From contig NC_005027.1 of the NCBI RefSeq assembly GCF_000196115.1, positions 7,002,001 to 7,066,000 on the forward strand: 64,000 nt of DNA, written 5' to 3'. The notes beneath the pieces are model-generated. The model was not told where the DNA came from, did not search any database, and worked only from the letters and a program-made list of their open reading frames with translations. Below, piece by piece: positions 17,575 through 25,806 of this stretch (position 1 is the first letter of the stretch; every line of letters begins with the position of its first letter). Source of the DNA: Rhodopirellula baltica SH 1. Its GTDB lineage: Bacteria > Planctomycetota > Planctomycetia > Pirellulales > Pirellulaceae. The position numbers and the translations under genes are program-made.

Positions 17575-17936
17575 AACACTTGATTGACGCGACCACCCAC
17601 GAAGTTTTGTTGAACAAAGTCGAAGTCGCCGACACCTTCTGGCAGCGATTCAAAGGCTTGCAGTTCCGATCGCCGTTGCCCGCAGATACCGGATTGTTGA
17701 TCACGCCTTGTTCGTCACTGCACACTTGTTTCATGCGGTTTCCGATCGACGTGGTCATGTTGGACCAAGAACTATGCGTTGTTGGAATTCGGAAACAGGT
17801 TCGTCCTTGGAAAGCCATCCTTTGCGTTTCAGGAACCAAGTCGGTCGTTGAAATGACGGCGGTTTCGAAGGATTGGGAAGTCGGTCGGAAGCTCCAACTT
17901 GTTAGCGGTCTCGAAGAACGTCCTTGTAAGCACTAG
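17571..17936 (+). CDS. DUF192 protein
   Basis: A 121-residue protein matching DUF192: TFWQRFKGLQFR, then the family core PCSSLHTCFMRFPIDVVMLD and a Val/Glu-rich finish (SVVEMTAVS). DUF192 proteins are small beta-rich proteins of unknown function, often exported, but this one has no signal peptide. The ATG at 17571 overlaps the tadC stop (ATGA), so it is co-translated with the pilus genes. That is a common arrangement in planctomycete tad loci only as far as this window shows. No catalytic residues are known for the family. Confidence 0.85.
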   Translation: MKHLIDATTHEVLLNKVEVADTFWQRFKGLQFRSPLPADTGLLITPCSSLHTCFMRFPIDVVMLDQELCVVGIRKQVRPWKAILCVSGTKSVVEMTAVSKDWEVGRKLQLVSGLEERPCKH

Positions 17937-17947
17937 GCGAGAAAATC

Positions 17948-18655
17948 ATGCACACACATTCTCATGAACTGACGCTTGGACTTGCGTTCTTCCTTGGTGC
18001 GTTGCACGCCTTGGAACCGGGGCATGGCAAGACCGCGATGTTGGTTTATCTATCCGGTGAGCGTCGAAGTTTCTGGCACCCGATCGTGATGGGGATTTCG
18101 AGCGGGCTGGCTCACTCCGTTTCGTTGATCGCGATCGCGATGGCGGTGCACCTGACACATCATCTGGTTTCGGGCGCACACCATCACGACGATGAAGTGG
18201 TCACGCAATCGCTGCAGTGGATCAGCGCGGCGTTGGTGATGTGTGTCGGGGTTTGGATGCTGTGGTCAGCTTGGCGGGCGAAGCCGATGGCGTGTGGTTG
18301 CAAGTCGCATCAGCACACAAGTTGCGATGCTGAGCCGGTGTCGAAACGATCGAGCTACTCGATGAGTGCTCTGCTTGGCGTTGCGTTTGGGCTGCTTCCC
18401 TGTCCTTCGGCCTTGGCGGCCTACTTCACCAGCATGTCGACTGGATCGCCAGTCGCAGCCTACGCCGTGATCGGCTTGTTCGCCGCTGGGATTGCCAGCA
18501 GCCTGACGCTGGTCGGAATTCTGTTGCAACGTTTCGGCGGCAGTCTGATCCGCAAGGACAGCCGAATCGGAAAGCTGCCGTGGCCGTATCTGCGTGCCGG
18601 ATTGATCCTGGCGGTTGGCGTTTTCTACTGCAGTCGGCTCGCACTGACCGCTTGA
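17948..18655 (+). CDS. NicO-family Ni/Co (metal) exporter-like membrane protein
   Basis: A 235-residue protein with about six membrane segments and the NicO/RcnA signature FLGALHALEPGHGKTAMLV near the N-terminus, the His-x-Glu-x-x-His pattern thought to bind metal. His-rich loops (THSHE at the start, GAHHHDDE about residue 76) and a CGCKSHQHTSCD loop are consistent with metal handling. RcnA/NicO proteins move Ni(II) or Co(II) across the cytoplasmic membrane. Specificity cannot be read from sequence, and zinc is possible given the nearby zinc genes. It lies 11 bases after the DUF192 stop and probably shares its transcript. Confidence 0.82.
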   Translation: MHTHSHELTLGLAFFLGALHALEPGHGKTAMLVYLSGERRSFWHPIVMGISSGLAHSVSLIAIAMAVHLTHHLVSGAHHHDDEVVTQSLQWISAALVMCVGVWMLWSAWRAKPMACGCKSHQHTSCDAEPVSKRSSYSMSALLGVAFGLLPCPSALAAYFTSMSTGSPVAAYAVIGLFAAGIASSLTLVGILLQRFGGSLIRKDSRIGKLPWPYLRAGLILAVGVFYCSRLALTA

Positions 18656-18833
18656 TCGCCTGGTGGGATTGACTGGTTGCGAGAATCACAAGTGTTTTCT
18701 CGCGTCTCTCGCTCGAACGGAATCGTTGTTAGAATGCGAGAGTTGGCTCAGTGGGCAGTCGGACCGGCTCTGCTTGTTTGCCATCTTCGTAAGAGCCGAC
18801 CGGTTGAGGGGACGCATTTACTAGGAATCAAAT

Positions 18834-19373
18834 ATGTCGAGTGCATACGAGTCTTCGCCGCACTACACCGCAAGCGACTATCAGCACTGGAAGGGTGACT
18901 GGGAATTGTGGGAGGGGATTGCGATCGCGATGAGCCCCAGCCCATTTGGTCGACATCAGCTTGCGTTGACCGAACTTGCAGGATTGCTTCGAAACGCGAT
19001 TCAAGATGCGGGTTGCGACGCGAGAGCGGTCGTGGAGCTCGATTGGATCGTCAGTGACGATACCGTTGTGCGACCGGACGTGATGGTTGTCTGCGGCGAT
19101 CCACCCGAACGGCATCTGGAGAAGGCTCCCGCAGTCGCTATCGAAGTGCTCTCGGAATCCACGCGAAAAAACGACTTGGGTTACAAGCGGCGTCTCTATC
19201 ATCAGCATGGCATCGAAGCCTATCTCATCGTTGACCCGCAAGACAAAACGGTCGTTCTCGATCGACGCCAAGAGGATGGTGGCTATCAAACCGAAGACGT
19301 GAGCGGTTCGGTCGCCTTTCGTGTCTGCGACGACTACGAGATCAAATTCTCGGTTGAAACGCTGTTCCGGTAA
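18834..19373 (+). CDS. Uma2-family (DUF820) restriction endonuclease-like protein
   Basis: A 179-residue protein of the Uma2 family, a PD-(D/E)XK nuclease fold expanded in cyanobacteria and planctomycetes. Family landmarks: WELWEGIAIAMSPSPFGRHQ at the N-terminus, VVRPDVMVVC (catalytic Asp), PAVAIEVLSESTRKNDLGYKR (Glu-x-Leu-Ser and Lys), and YLIVDPQDKTVVLDR. The nuclease residues seem intact. The cellular role of the family is unknown; many copies are solitary, as here. It is separated from the NicO gene by 178 bases and converges on the 19677 gene. Confidence 0.88.
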   Translation: MSSAYESSPHYTASDYQHWKGDWELWEGIAIAMSPSPFGRHQLALTELAGLLRNAIQDAGCDARAVVELDWIVSDDTVVRPDVMVVCGDPPERHLEKAPAVAIEVLSESTRKNDLGYKRRLYHQHGIEAYLIVDPQDKTVVLDRRQEDGGYQTEDVSGSVAFRVCDDYEIKFSVETLFR

Positions 19374-19676
19374 TTGAAAATTTGTCTCGCCGCATGGCGG
19401 TTACCAACTTGGCTTGGTCGGACCGGTCGCTAGTTTCCGCACACGCGATGGAACAATCGGTGGTAGCGGGGCCTCAAAACTCAGCCAACTGTCGTCTTGC
19501 ACCGCATTTGTTCGGCCACAAAGGCACAGAGGCCACAAAGAAAGATCGACTTTGTAGCCAAAACCTCTGTGCTCTGTGTGTCTCTGTGGCAAGCATGATT
19601 CATCCAGGAACGTTAGACCGCAACGAATGGTGAAGTAGTCACGCCACTGCTCGTAATTTGGGGAATCACGCTGCTG
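19374..19676. repeat. Convergent intergenic region with degenerate inverted repeat
   Basis: A GGTCGGACC palindrome lies at 19416-19424. At about 19510-19595 an imperfect inverted repeat runs from GGCCACAAAGGCACAGAGGC to CTCTGTGTGTCTCTGTGGC, a CACAGAG-rich element type seen scattered in many bacterial genomes. It could form a long imperfect hairpin between two converging genes. No coding potential is seen. Confidence 0.6.
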
Positions 19677-20309
19677 TCATTCATCGTCCGGTTCCATTTG
19701 CATCAACAAATCCGATTCCGGCTCAGATCGAATTGGAATCCATGTGTGAGCATTGGCCGCGACCGTCTGCGAAAGCCTTCGCCATGACGAGGCAAGTTGT
19801 TCGGCAGGAATGAACAATCGCTCGCCATTGTTCCATTGAACGAGTGTTTGGCGGCGATAGCCGAGTCCCAGCGTGGTCGCGACCCGCGATTCATAGCCAC
19901 GGATCCAATCCAATAGCCGTAACAGCAAACTGACGCAGTCATATTGACGCTTCGGTGGTGGATCGGCGAACTCGGGCAAGTCGTCGTTCGACCAGGGTGG
20001 GCACTTCAGATTCGACAGCGGGGTGTACTTGGGGGTGAAGCCGAAACGTTCGATGAACAAGCCTCCGATGGAGTCGTCACCGATGTAGACGCCAAAGCCG
20101 CGCAAAACGATTCTGCAGCTCGGAGAAAGTTCCAGTGTGTAAACGCTGGAACAGTTCTTTCGATCTCGTGGTGGTGAGCGTTTGTGAAAGCCGTTCTGAA
20201 TCAACCAATTGCCGTCCGGGCAAGCGACATCCTGTCCCCAACACCAACATTGTTGACTGAGCAGTCCGGCGGCCCACTTTCGATCGGATACCACATCTCG
20301 ATCGGACAT
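19677..20309 (-). CDS. Uncharacterised protein, last gene of the zinc-GTPase operon
   Basis: A 210-residue soluble protein with no signal peptide or membrane segment. It is rich in Cys and Trp near the N-terminus (LLSQQCWCWGQDVAC, KNCSSVYTLELSPSC) and has FLIPAEQL-like text (ERLFIPAEQLASSWRRL) in the second half. I recognise no family. The ATG overlaps the stop of the 73-residue protein as ATGA. That chain continues upstream to a flavoprotein and a COG0523 GTPase, so it is probably translated with zinc-homeostasis genes. The N-terminal Cys cluster could bind metal, which is inference only. Confidence 0.7.
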   Translation of the reverse strand: MSDRDVVSDRKWAAGLLSQQCWCWGQDVACPDGNWLIQNGFHKRSPPRDRKNCSSVYTLELSPSCRIVLRGFGVYIGDDSIGGLFIERFGFTPKYTPLSNLKCPPWSNDDLPEFADPPPKRQYDCVSLLLRLLDWIRGYESRVATTLGLGYRRQTLVQWNNGERLFIPAEQLASSWRRLSQTVAANAHTWIPIRSEPESDLLMQMEPDDE

Positions 20310-20530
20310 CAGGTCGACTCACGCAGGGCGGCGAGGTTGGCGATCATCCAGGCAGATGCCGCAGCCAGTTGCATGCTGTCACCCGCCGTCGATATGCCAT
20401 AGGCAAAGACGCTGGCGATCCAACAGGCACTCGCGATTGTTTGGCCGAACCAGGAAAGGGTCAGCGCGTTTCGCCATGATTTTGGAAATTCGCTCTCTTT
20501 CTCCAATGCCTTCGTACTCAACACACGCAC
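20309..20530 (-). CDS. Small membrane protein of unknown function
   Basis: A 73-residue protein with two hydrophobic stretches (LSWFGQTIASACWIASVFAY and LAAASAWMIANLAAL) and a polar N-terminus. It overlaps the C-terminal coding end of the flavoprotein gene by 13 bases and the next gene by 4 (ATGA), which supports it as a real gene. No family is recognised. It is probably an inner-membrane component of the same operon. Confidence 0.65.
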   Translation of the reverse strand: MRVLSTKALEKESEFPKSWRNALTLSWFGQTIASACWIASVFAYGISTAGDSMQLAAASAWMIANLAALREST

Positions 20531-21642
20531 TCCTCACCACAACACGAAAGATCATCCAGATACATACCCCACCTGCGATACGTTTCCAGTTCTTCGGCGG
20601 GCAAGCCGAGTGAAGTGGCGATCGCTTTAGCAACCACAGCGAACCGTTGCCGATACTTGTAGATAAAACAGAAAATATGGTGGTCATGGCGGACCAGCGG
20701 ACCACACAGGAACATCCCCGGAACGAGCGACGACTCGTCATTCTCGGTGAGCAGCGGGAAACCATCCCCGCGAAGCTCAAACATGTTTTCGATCAGAAGA
20801 TGGCTTCCGCTGAAACCGCCCGCATACAGCGGACGCGTGGAGGTTCGAAACACACGGCCATCGACTGCTCTGACCTCGTAGCCAACGTCGACCCGATCCA
20901 CGGAAGCAATGGGCGTGTTGGGTAACAACTCGACTTGCTCTTCGAACCACTCTTCACGCATGCGTTCGAGCGTGCAGGGCGAAAGGGAAACACTAGGATC
21001 CGAGCTTTCGTCTTCCCACGGTTGAGCGTTGTCGAACAGGCGGACTGACTTGTCGTTAGAGGACAAGTGGAAGGCCGCATCCACGCCGCTTTCCGAACCG
21101 CCAATCACAATGAATTCCTCTCCCTTCAGTTCGGCGAAGCTCGGCACCGTCGCCGTGTGCATGCAATGTTCGCATCCCGGAAAACCATGCCTTCGTGGAT
21201 ACTGGAATTCACCGGCTGCCCAAATCACGTGCGTGGCGAAAAGGGTTTCCGAACTGGTTGTGATCTGAAACAGACTCTTTGCCTGGTCGATGCATTGGAC
21301 ATCGACACCTTCTTGAACGGGCAATTCAAAGAACTGTGAGACGCCACGCAGATGGGACGCATACTCCTGGCCTGTGGGGTGTTCCACTTCAAGGCTGTAC
21401 CCGGGGGAGACGCCGATCGCGATGGAGTTCAGGTCCAACATGCCGATGGAATTCGTCGGAAATGACGGCGTGATGAATCGGGTTTCAGCAGGCCAGCGGT
21501 CGAAGGACTCACCCACCCGCTGCCGGTCGAGAATTCGGAAGTTCTCAATCCCGGCGTGTTTGAGTGCGACTGCCACGCCGATTCCGGCTGCACCAGCGCC
21601 GATGACAATGACGTCGTAGACATATTGCCCGACTTGAGTCAC
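20518..21642 (-). CDS. FAD-dependent oxidoreductase (CzcO/thioredoxin-reductase-like)
   Basis: A 374-residue flavoprotein. An N-terminal Rossmann motif [17 protein letters not shown] binds FAD, a second dinucleotide motif [17 protein letters not shown] (about residue 175) suits NAD(P)H, and the FAD-closing [14 protein letters not shown] lies near residue 320. The pattern matches the CzcO-type / putative flavin monooxygenase group rather than any enzyme of known substrate. The C-terminus ends in a Cys cluster ([10 protein letters not shown]), unusual for the family and possibly a metal or redox site. The ATG overlaps the upstream GTPase stop (ATGA), which ties it to a zinc-chaperone operon. 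Confidence 0.8.
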   Translation of the reverse strand: MTQVGQYVYDVIVIGAGAAGIGVAVALKHAGIENFRILDRQRVGESFDRWPAETRFITPSFPTNSIGMLDLNSIAIGVSPGYSLEVEHPTGQEYASHLRGVSQFFELPVQEGVDVQCIDQAKSLFQITTSSETLFATHVIWAAGEFQYPRRHGFPGCEHCMHTATVPSFAELKGEEFIVIGGSESGVDAAFHLSSNDKSVRLFDNAQPWEDESSDPSVSLSPCTLERMREEWFEEQVELLPNTPIASVDRVDVGYEVRAVDGRVFRTSTRPLYAGGFSGSHLLIENMFELRGDGFPLLTENDESSLVPGMFLCGPLVRHDHHIFCFIYKYRQRFAVVAKAIATSLGLPAEELETYRRWGMYLDDLSCCGEECVC

Positions 21643-22934
21643 TGCAGAACCTCATGTGCAGTTGCTTCATCTGAAGCGAGCATTTCGTCGAGGTCCGTTT
21701 CCAGTTCAATCGGCGGCAATGGATCTTCCATGTTCGTCCAGGCTTCCGGGCCTTGAGCAAACTCCATGTCAGTCAGCAAGCAGTCATCGAGAATCTGGGT
21801 AATTCGTTCTTGGCTCATCGCGTTTCCGATGAAGACCAATTCTTGATGGCGATCGCCGTGTTCGCCGACGAATTTCGATCGAATCTCTGCAATGGACTCG
21901 GAATCATCCGGCCATTCGTTTTCCGGTGCGGCCGCCCACCAGAAACCGGCTGGGTTCATGCGGATCGAGCAACCGGCTTGTGACCAGTCGTAGGCCCAGT
22001 CGTGACGCGACGCGATCCACATCAATCCTTTGCTGCGAAGCACTCCGGTGAACAAGCCTTCTTCCATGTCAGCATCCAGAGCGTTCGTCAACCGCTTGGG
22101 ATGGAATGGGCGATGGGCTCGATAAACGAAATTCGAGATGCCGTATTCTTCGGTCTCGGTTTCCTCTTCCCCACGAGGCACCTCCAACCACCCTGGCTGC
22201 GTCTCGGCTTCACTCAGAGAATAGAGCCCGGTGCCCATGATTTCGGATAGCTCAACACGGCTTTCCGTCGTGGTCAGAATTTTGGATTCAGCGTTGAGTT
22301 GACGCAGAATCCGTGTGAGCTGCTCCAGTTCATACGGCGAGATCAAATCGGTTTTGTTGACAAGGATGACGTTGGCGAATTCAACTTGATCGACCAACAA
22401 GTCCACAATGTTGCGAGTGTCCTCTTCGCTCAAACCCAACCGTCGGTCGGTGAGATCATCCCAGGAGCCGAAGTCTTTCATGAAATTTCCCGCGTCGACC
22501 ACGGTCACCATCGTGTCCAGTTCCGCGACCAGCGACAGACTATCACCCTCTTCGTCTTCGAAAGTGAAGGTTTCCGCGACCGGCATCGGTTCGGAGATAC
22601 CAGTGGATTCGATCAGCAGATAATCAAAGCGGCCATCGCGAGCCAATCGGCGAACTTCGATGAGCAAGTCTTCGCGAAGCGTGCAGCAGATGCAGCCGTT
22701 GGACATCTCGACGAGCTGTTCCTCGGTGCGAGATAGATTCGCGTCGCCCGATTTGACCAGCGCCGCGTCGATGTTGACTTCGCTCATGTCGTTGACGATC
22801 ACCGCGACTCGCAATCCGTCTCGATTGATCAGGATGTGGTTGAGCAGTGTCGTCTTGCCGGCTCCGAGGAATCCGGAAAGCACGGTAACAGGAAGACGTT
22901 CAGCTTGGGGCGTTTTGGAATCGGTTTGGTTCAT
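21639..22934 (-). CDS. COG0523 GTPase, ZigA-like zinc chaperone
   Basis: A 431-residue G3E-family GTPase. Walker A is [17 protein letters not shown] near residue 20. The metal-binding CxCC motif is [14 protein letters not shown] (about residue 80), the switch/Walker [14 protein letters not shown] follows, and the NKxD motif is ILVNKTDLI. The C-terminal CobW_C domain (about residues 265-400) matches the long-form ZigA subgroup ([37 protein letters not shown]). Such GTPases are usually Zur-repressed and supply zinc to client enzymes during scarcity. It is part of an overlapping minus-strand operon with a flavoprotein and two small unknown genes. Confidence 0.9.
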   Translation of the reverse strand: MNQTDSKTPQAERLPVTVLSGFLGAGKTTLLNHILINRDGLRVAVIVNDMSEVNIDAALVKSGDANLSRTEEQLVEMSNGCICCTLREDLLIEVRRLARDGRFDYLLIESTGISEPMPVAETFTFEDEEGDSLSLVAELDTMVTVVDAGNFMKDFGSWDDLTDRRLGLSEEDTRNIVDLLVDQVEFANVILVNKTDLISPYELEQLTRILRQLNAESKILTTTESRVELSEIMGTGLYSLSEAETQPGWLEVPRGEEETETEEYGISNFVYRAHRPFHPKRLTNALDADMEEGLFTGVLRSKGLMWIASRHDWAYDWSQAGCSIRMNPAGFWWAAAPENEWPDDSESIAEIRSKFVGEHGDRHQELVFIGNAMSQERITQILDDCLLTDMEFAQGPEAWTNMEDPLPPIELETDLDEMLASDEATAHEVLQ

Positions 22935-22983
22935 TGAATTATCGAGAGGGTGGTTGGGATGGGGGATTAGGCTGGAGGGAAAC

Positions 22984-23065
22984 TTTGCTGTTGTAGCGAA
23001 ACGTGCGGAGCGTTTCGGTTGAAGCAGGGATTGCCGAAAGCCTTGGCGGCTTCCGCTACAGCAAA
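22984..23065. repeat. Structured palindromic repeat (TTTGCTGTAGCG type)
   Basis: Outer arms TTTGCTGTTGTAGCG (22984-22998) and CGCTACAGCAAA (23054-23065) enclose two inner stems, GAAACG..CGTTTC and GAAAGCC..GGCTTC. The fold is cloverleaf-like. It fills the gap between the secreted-protein gene and the GTPase gene and looks like a dispersed REP-type element. Confidence 0.75.
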
Positions 23066-23100
23066 TGGGACACGTGTTATGCGTTCGGTTCGATTGCTGC

Positions 23101-23577
23101 TCACTGCAACTTGGCCAGCAGCGAACTCTTCTGCAATTCTTGATTGCGACGCGGGGACGGTGATGCGACGGGAACGACCTTCACGCCATGGTTTGCCAGA
23201 CGCTCTCGATAGATGGCTTCGATTGGCAGTTCCTCACTTGGGCAGTAGAGGTAGCACTTCGCGTTGAGCAATCGAGCGATGGGTAGAGCTGGGACCGTCC
23301 GCCGGTTGTCGTTGGCGGGTAGGTCTTCTCGATCAAAAAGACACACCGCAGGAGCGTCGGTCCACGTCGATATCTGGTCGAGCAATCGCTTGTGGGCAAC
23401 GACAAGAATCGGACCACTTTGGTGTGACGACTCAGTCGTCGATTCGGCACTTCGGTTCGCAACGTTGCTGCCGCGAATATCCGTGGGCTGTTGCAGAGAG
23501 GGTTGGTCGGCGACCGCGAAGGCCCCACCACCGGATAACGCAACGATCAAGCAGAGTGTTCGGAACTTGAGCAACAT
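23101..23577 (-). CDS. Exported protein of unknown function
   Basis: A 158-residue protein with a clear signal peptide ([25 protein letters not shown] cleavage region) and a mature part without recognisable domain ([53 protein letters not shown]). Its promoter region is shared with the plus-strand GTPase gene and contains a 17-bp inverted repeat that matches two others near the Fur-family gene. It is therefore a probable first gene of the zinc-responsive minus-strand operon. Function is unknown. Confidence 0.7.
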   Translation of the reverse strand: MLLKFRTLCLIVALSGGGAFAVADQPSLQQPTDIRGSNVANRSAESTTESSHQSGPILVVAHKRLLDQISTWTDAPAVCLFDREDLPANDNRRTVPALPIARLLNAKCYLYCPSEELPIEAIYRERLANHGVKVVPVASPSPRRNQELQKSSLLAKLQ

Positions 23578-23651
23578 GGAAGAACCCTTCGAAGGAGAAG
23601 AAGCGATAGCAGCCGATACGACGCGATTTAGTGTATGACAACACGACGCAC

Positions 23652-23668
23652 CTGCAATACGTATGCAT
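23652..23668. promoter_or_regulatory. Putative Zur box, site 3
   Basis: CTGCA-N7-TGCAT, one mismatch from a perfect 5-7-5 inverted repeat. On the reverse strand it fits the shared consensus ATGCAYAnnnnTTGCAk with the sites at 25545 and 25595. It lies in the divergent region between the exported-protein gene and the second COG0523 GTPase gene. Confidence 0.6.
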
Positions 23669-23677
23669 GTGGAAAGT

Positions 23678-23708
23678 GTTCTCGAAAATCTGTTAAACTC
23701 TCGAGAAC
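23678..23708. promoter_or_regulatory. GTTCTCGA inverted repeat upstream of GTPase gene
   Basis: GTTCTCGA (23678-23685) and TCGAGAAC (23701-23708) are perfect 8-base inverted arms around a 15-base A/T-rich spacer containing TGTTAAACT, which resembles an extended -10 hexamer. It may be an operator over the promoter of the 23755 gene or a leader hairpin. The binding factor is unknown. Confidence 0.5.
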
Positions 23709-23754
23709 GGATGCCAATCCGCAGACTGCAAGTTAGCCCTGTTCGATTTTGACG

Positions 23755-24762
23755 ATGCCAATACCAACCAATTTGATCACCGGGTTCCTTGGGTCAGGGA
23801 AGACGACCGCGATCAATCGTTTGCTCACGCATCGACCTGACGGTGAGCGATGGTCGATCTTTGTCAACGAATACGGCATGGTGACTGTGGACGAGATGCT
23901 GATCGACTCGGAGTCACCGGAGGTTAGCGTGCAGGAACTCGGTGGCGGTTGCTTGTGCTGCACCGTCGCGTTTGCTTTTGATGCAGTCTTCAGTCAATTC
24001 ATTCGTCGCAGCAAACCAGACCGGTTGTTCTTGGAACCCAGCGGCGCGGGGCATCCAGCGGCCTTGATCGACAAGTTGAGGGACGAGAACTTTCGTCGAG
24101 CGATCGATCTTCGGGCAACAATTTGTTTGGTTGATCCTGAAGATTGGAGCAAACCGCAGTGGCGGGATTCCGAGGTCTTTCATGACCAGGTTCAAATGGC
24201 CGATGTCGTCGCGATCAACTTCACCGACAAGCGAGACCCCGAGTTGACGCAGCAATGCCGTGAATGGATTGAATCATTCGACCCGCCCAAGATGCTGATT
24301 GTTGAAACGGACCATGGGCGAATCGATCCCGCGTGGCTCGATATCCAAAACACGGTTGTCCGCCCACCCAAGTTTGGCGAGGCTCATTCGCACAATCATT
24401 CCTATGCGGCCGGGCATGTGGATGCGGGCGGGCTGACTTCGATTGAGGCCCCGCCGATGTTGGGAAAGCCCAAACGGATTGAAAACGAGGGCGACGGGCA
24501 GTGGGCGTGCGGGTGGATCTTTTCCGTCGATGAAGTTTTTGATCGGGATCAGTTGCTGGACCTACTTGGCTATCTGCAGCCGGTCGTGCGGCTCAAAGGC
24601 GTGTTTCGGTGCCAGGATGATTGGTGGGTGATCAATCGCAGCAAGAATGAGACCTCATTCAGCACCACGGCGTATCGTCGCGACAGCCGATTGGAAGTCA
24701 TCACTGACAGAGCGACCTCGGGCTGGGACGAAGTGGAACAGCTGCTACTGAAGTGCAAGTAG
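23755..24762 (+). CDS. COG0523 GTPase (CobW/YjiA-like), second copy
   Basis: About 335 residues from ATG 23755; a TTG two codons earlier is less likely. G3E motifs: Walker A ITGFLGSGKTTAINRLL at the N-terminus, CxCC motif GGGCLCCTVAFAF (about residue 75), and LEPSGAGHPAAL. The NKxD position is degenerate (AINFTDKRDPE). A His-rich stretch EAHSHNHSYAAGHVDAGG (about residues 210-227) links the GTPase to the CobW_C domain, a typical metal-binding insert in metallochaperone members. It is a shorter, more YjiA/CobW-like form than the 21639-22934 copy. Both flank the same putative Zur-controlled promoter region. The likely job is zinc delivery under zinc limitation. Confidence 0.88.
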   Translation: MPIPTNLITGFLGSGKTTAINRLLTHRPDGERWSIFVNEYGMVTVDEMLIDSESPEVSVQELGGGCLCCTVAFAFDAVFSQFIRRSKPDRLFLEPSGAGHPAALIDKLRDENFRRAIDLRATICLVDPEDWSKPQWRDSEVFHDQVQMADVVAINFTDKRDPELTQQCREWIESFDPPKMLIVETDHGRIDPAWLDIQNTVVRPPKFGEAHSHNHSYAAGHVDAGGLTSIEAPPMLGKPKRIENEGDGQWACGWIFSVDEVFDRDQLLDLLGYLQPVVRLKGVFRCQDDWWVINRSKNETSFSTTAYRRDSRLEVITDRATSGWDEVEQLLLKCK

Positions 24763-24794
24763 CGATTGGAGGTCGCGTCGTGATGCTCACCGGA

Positions 24795-25439
24795 TCAGGC
24801 AGCTTGCATTTCCGGTTCGCAGCAACCGCAGAGGCATCCGTATCGTCGATTCAGCAAGTGAGCGCAAACCAGGAGGAGTCCGCCGATCGGTGTGATCCAG
24901 AGTGCAAAGGGAGCGACCAAGGCTTGCAACCCAGATTGCTCCGGGGTGCTCCCACTAGCAGCCAAACTGCTCAGGGTGGATTCCGCACCATCGGAACCGG
25001 CATCTGCACCAGCCGCGGCGGTGCAATGTTCACAGCATGCGTCGGTGCAAACGGCGGCATCGGTCGCCGCGATGGTGGATGTCTCACAGGCTGCACAGCA
25101 GTCGCCGGCCGAGCCAAATGCTGCGCTGGTGATCAGGACCAGTCCCACGCTGGCGATTGCGATCGGTGTCATCCGGCGATGCTTGCGGAAGCCAGGGACG
25201 AAAGCCGCGATCGCGATCAAGAAGCAAGCCAGCGCCATCCACTGATGAAAGGATTCGTCTGCCAGGAAGCTGAGTCCCAGCGCTGGCAAGAATGCGATCA
25301 CAAACGGCATTGCCGCACAATGAATCGCACATCCGATCGATGCAACGATCCCAACCCAGTCGCGCCAAGTGGAAATTCTCGTGGGCTCGGAACTGCTGAG
25401 CGGCAGAGCACTGGCGGGTTGATAGGGGACATCGCTCAT
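24795..25439 (-). CDS. MerC-domain membrane protein
   Basis: A 214-residue membrane protein. The MerC-like core has DWVGIVASIGCAIHCAAMPFVI (the CAIHC pattern of MerC-domain proteins) and helices at about residues 25-125. A Cys-rich periplasmic or cytoplasmic insert follows (GDCCAACETS, CTDACCEHC; about residues 112-142), then a last helix and a Cys-rich tail (RYGCLCGCCEPEM). MerC proteins import Hg(II), but MerC-domain proteins outside mer operons occur with zinc genes. Its promoter faces the Fur-family gene and holds two putative Zur boxes. A role in zinc movement is inferred from that context. Confidence 0.82.
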   Translation of the reverse strand: MSDVPYQPASALPLSSSEPTRISTWRDWVGIVASIGCAIHCAAMPFVIAFLPALGLSFLADESFHQWMALACFLIAIAAFVPGFRKHRRMTPIAIASVGLVLITSAAFGSAGDCCAACETSTIAATDAAVCTDACCEHCTAAAGADAGSDGAESTLSSLAASGSTPEQSGLQALVAPFALWITPIGGLLLVCAHLLNRRYGCLCGCCEPEMQAA

Positions 25440-25544
25440 TGATCAGGCTCCGTCATGGTCGTTGGGGCTTCTTTTCCCAGTGCTGGTAAAGGAAAAGACA
25501 CGCAATTGGCTTTTGGGAAACATGTCTAGGTATCGTGCATGCAG

Positions 25545-25561
25545 ATGCAAGTTATGTGCAT
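25545..25561. promoter_or_regulatory. Putative Zur box, site 1
   Basis: ATGCAAGTTATGTGCAT, a perfect 5-7-5 inverted repeat (ATGCA-N7-TGCAT). The size and symmetry fit a Fur/Zur dimer operator. It lies about 105 bases before the MerC-type start. Confidence 0.68.
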
Positions 25562-25594
25562 TAAAGGATGCGGGTGATCGCTTGTCAATCTGAA

Positions 25595-25611
25595 ATGCAA
25601 CGCTTGTGCAT
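25595..25611. promoter_or_regulatory. Putative Zur box, site 2
   Basis: ATGCAACGCTTGTGCAT, sharing ATGCAA at the left and TGTGCAT at the right with site 1. It starts exactly 50 bases downstream of site 1, about five helical turns, so bound dimers would lie on the same DNA face. Confidence 0.68.
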
Positions 25612-25806
25612 AAACAACTGAAGTGATGTCTATGGAAAAGAGCGAATGGGTCACTGGGAAGCTCGGGGAAGCAGCTATTCCGGGGACATCCACGCCCCAC
25701 AGGATCGTGCCTGCCGATTTTGTGGATTTGCAAAAGAATTGCAGGTTGATATGCTGGAGGATCGTCGTCGAATCCTGGTCAGGTTCATTTCTTTTAGGTC
25801 ACCTCT

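Larger units (their letters stand above)
25440..25806. promoter_or_regulatory. Divergent zinc-regulon promoter region
   Basis: This 367-base region separates the MerC-type gene (minus) from the Fur-family gene (plus). It holds two 17-bp inverted repeats exactly 50 bases apart (25545-25561 and 25595-25611). The rest, 25612-25806, contains a weak open frame that I do not regard as a gene. Confidence 0.6.

Noticed and set aside
18760-18803. Hairpin upstream of the Uma2 gene (GGCTCT/AGAGCC)
   Set aside because: Only about 7 paired bases with a 20-base loop and mismatches beyond, so not distinguishable from chance.
25623-25806. Short frame between the Zur boxes and the Fur-family gene
   Set aside because: No ribosome site, no domain, and it runs into the regulator gene in another frame.
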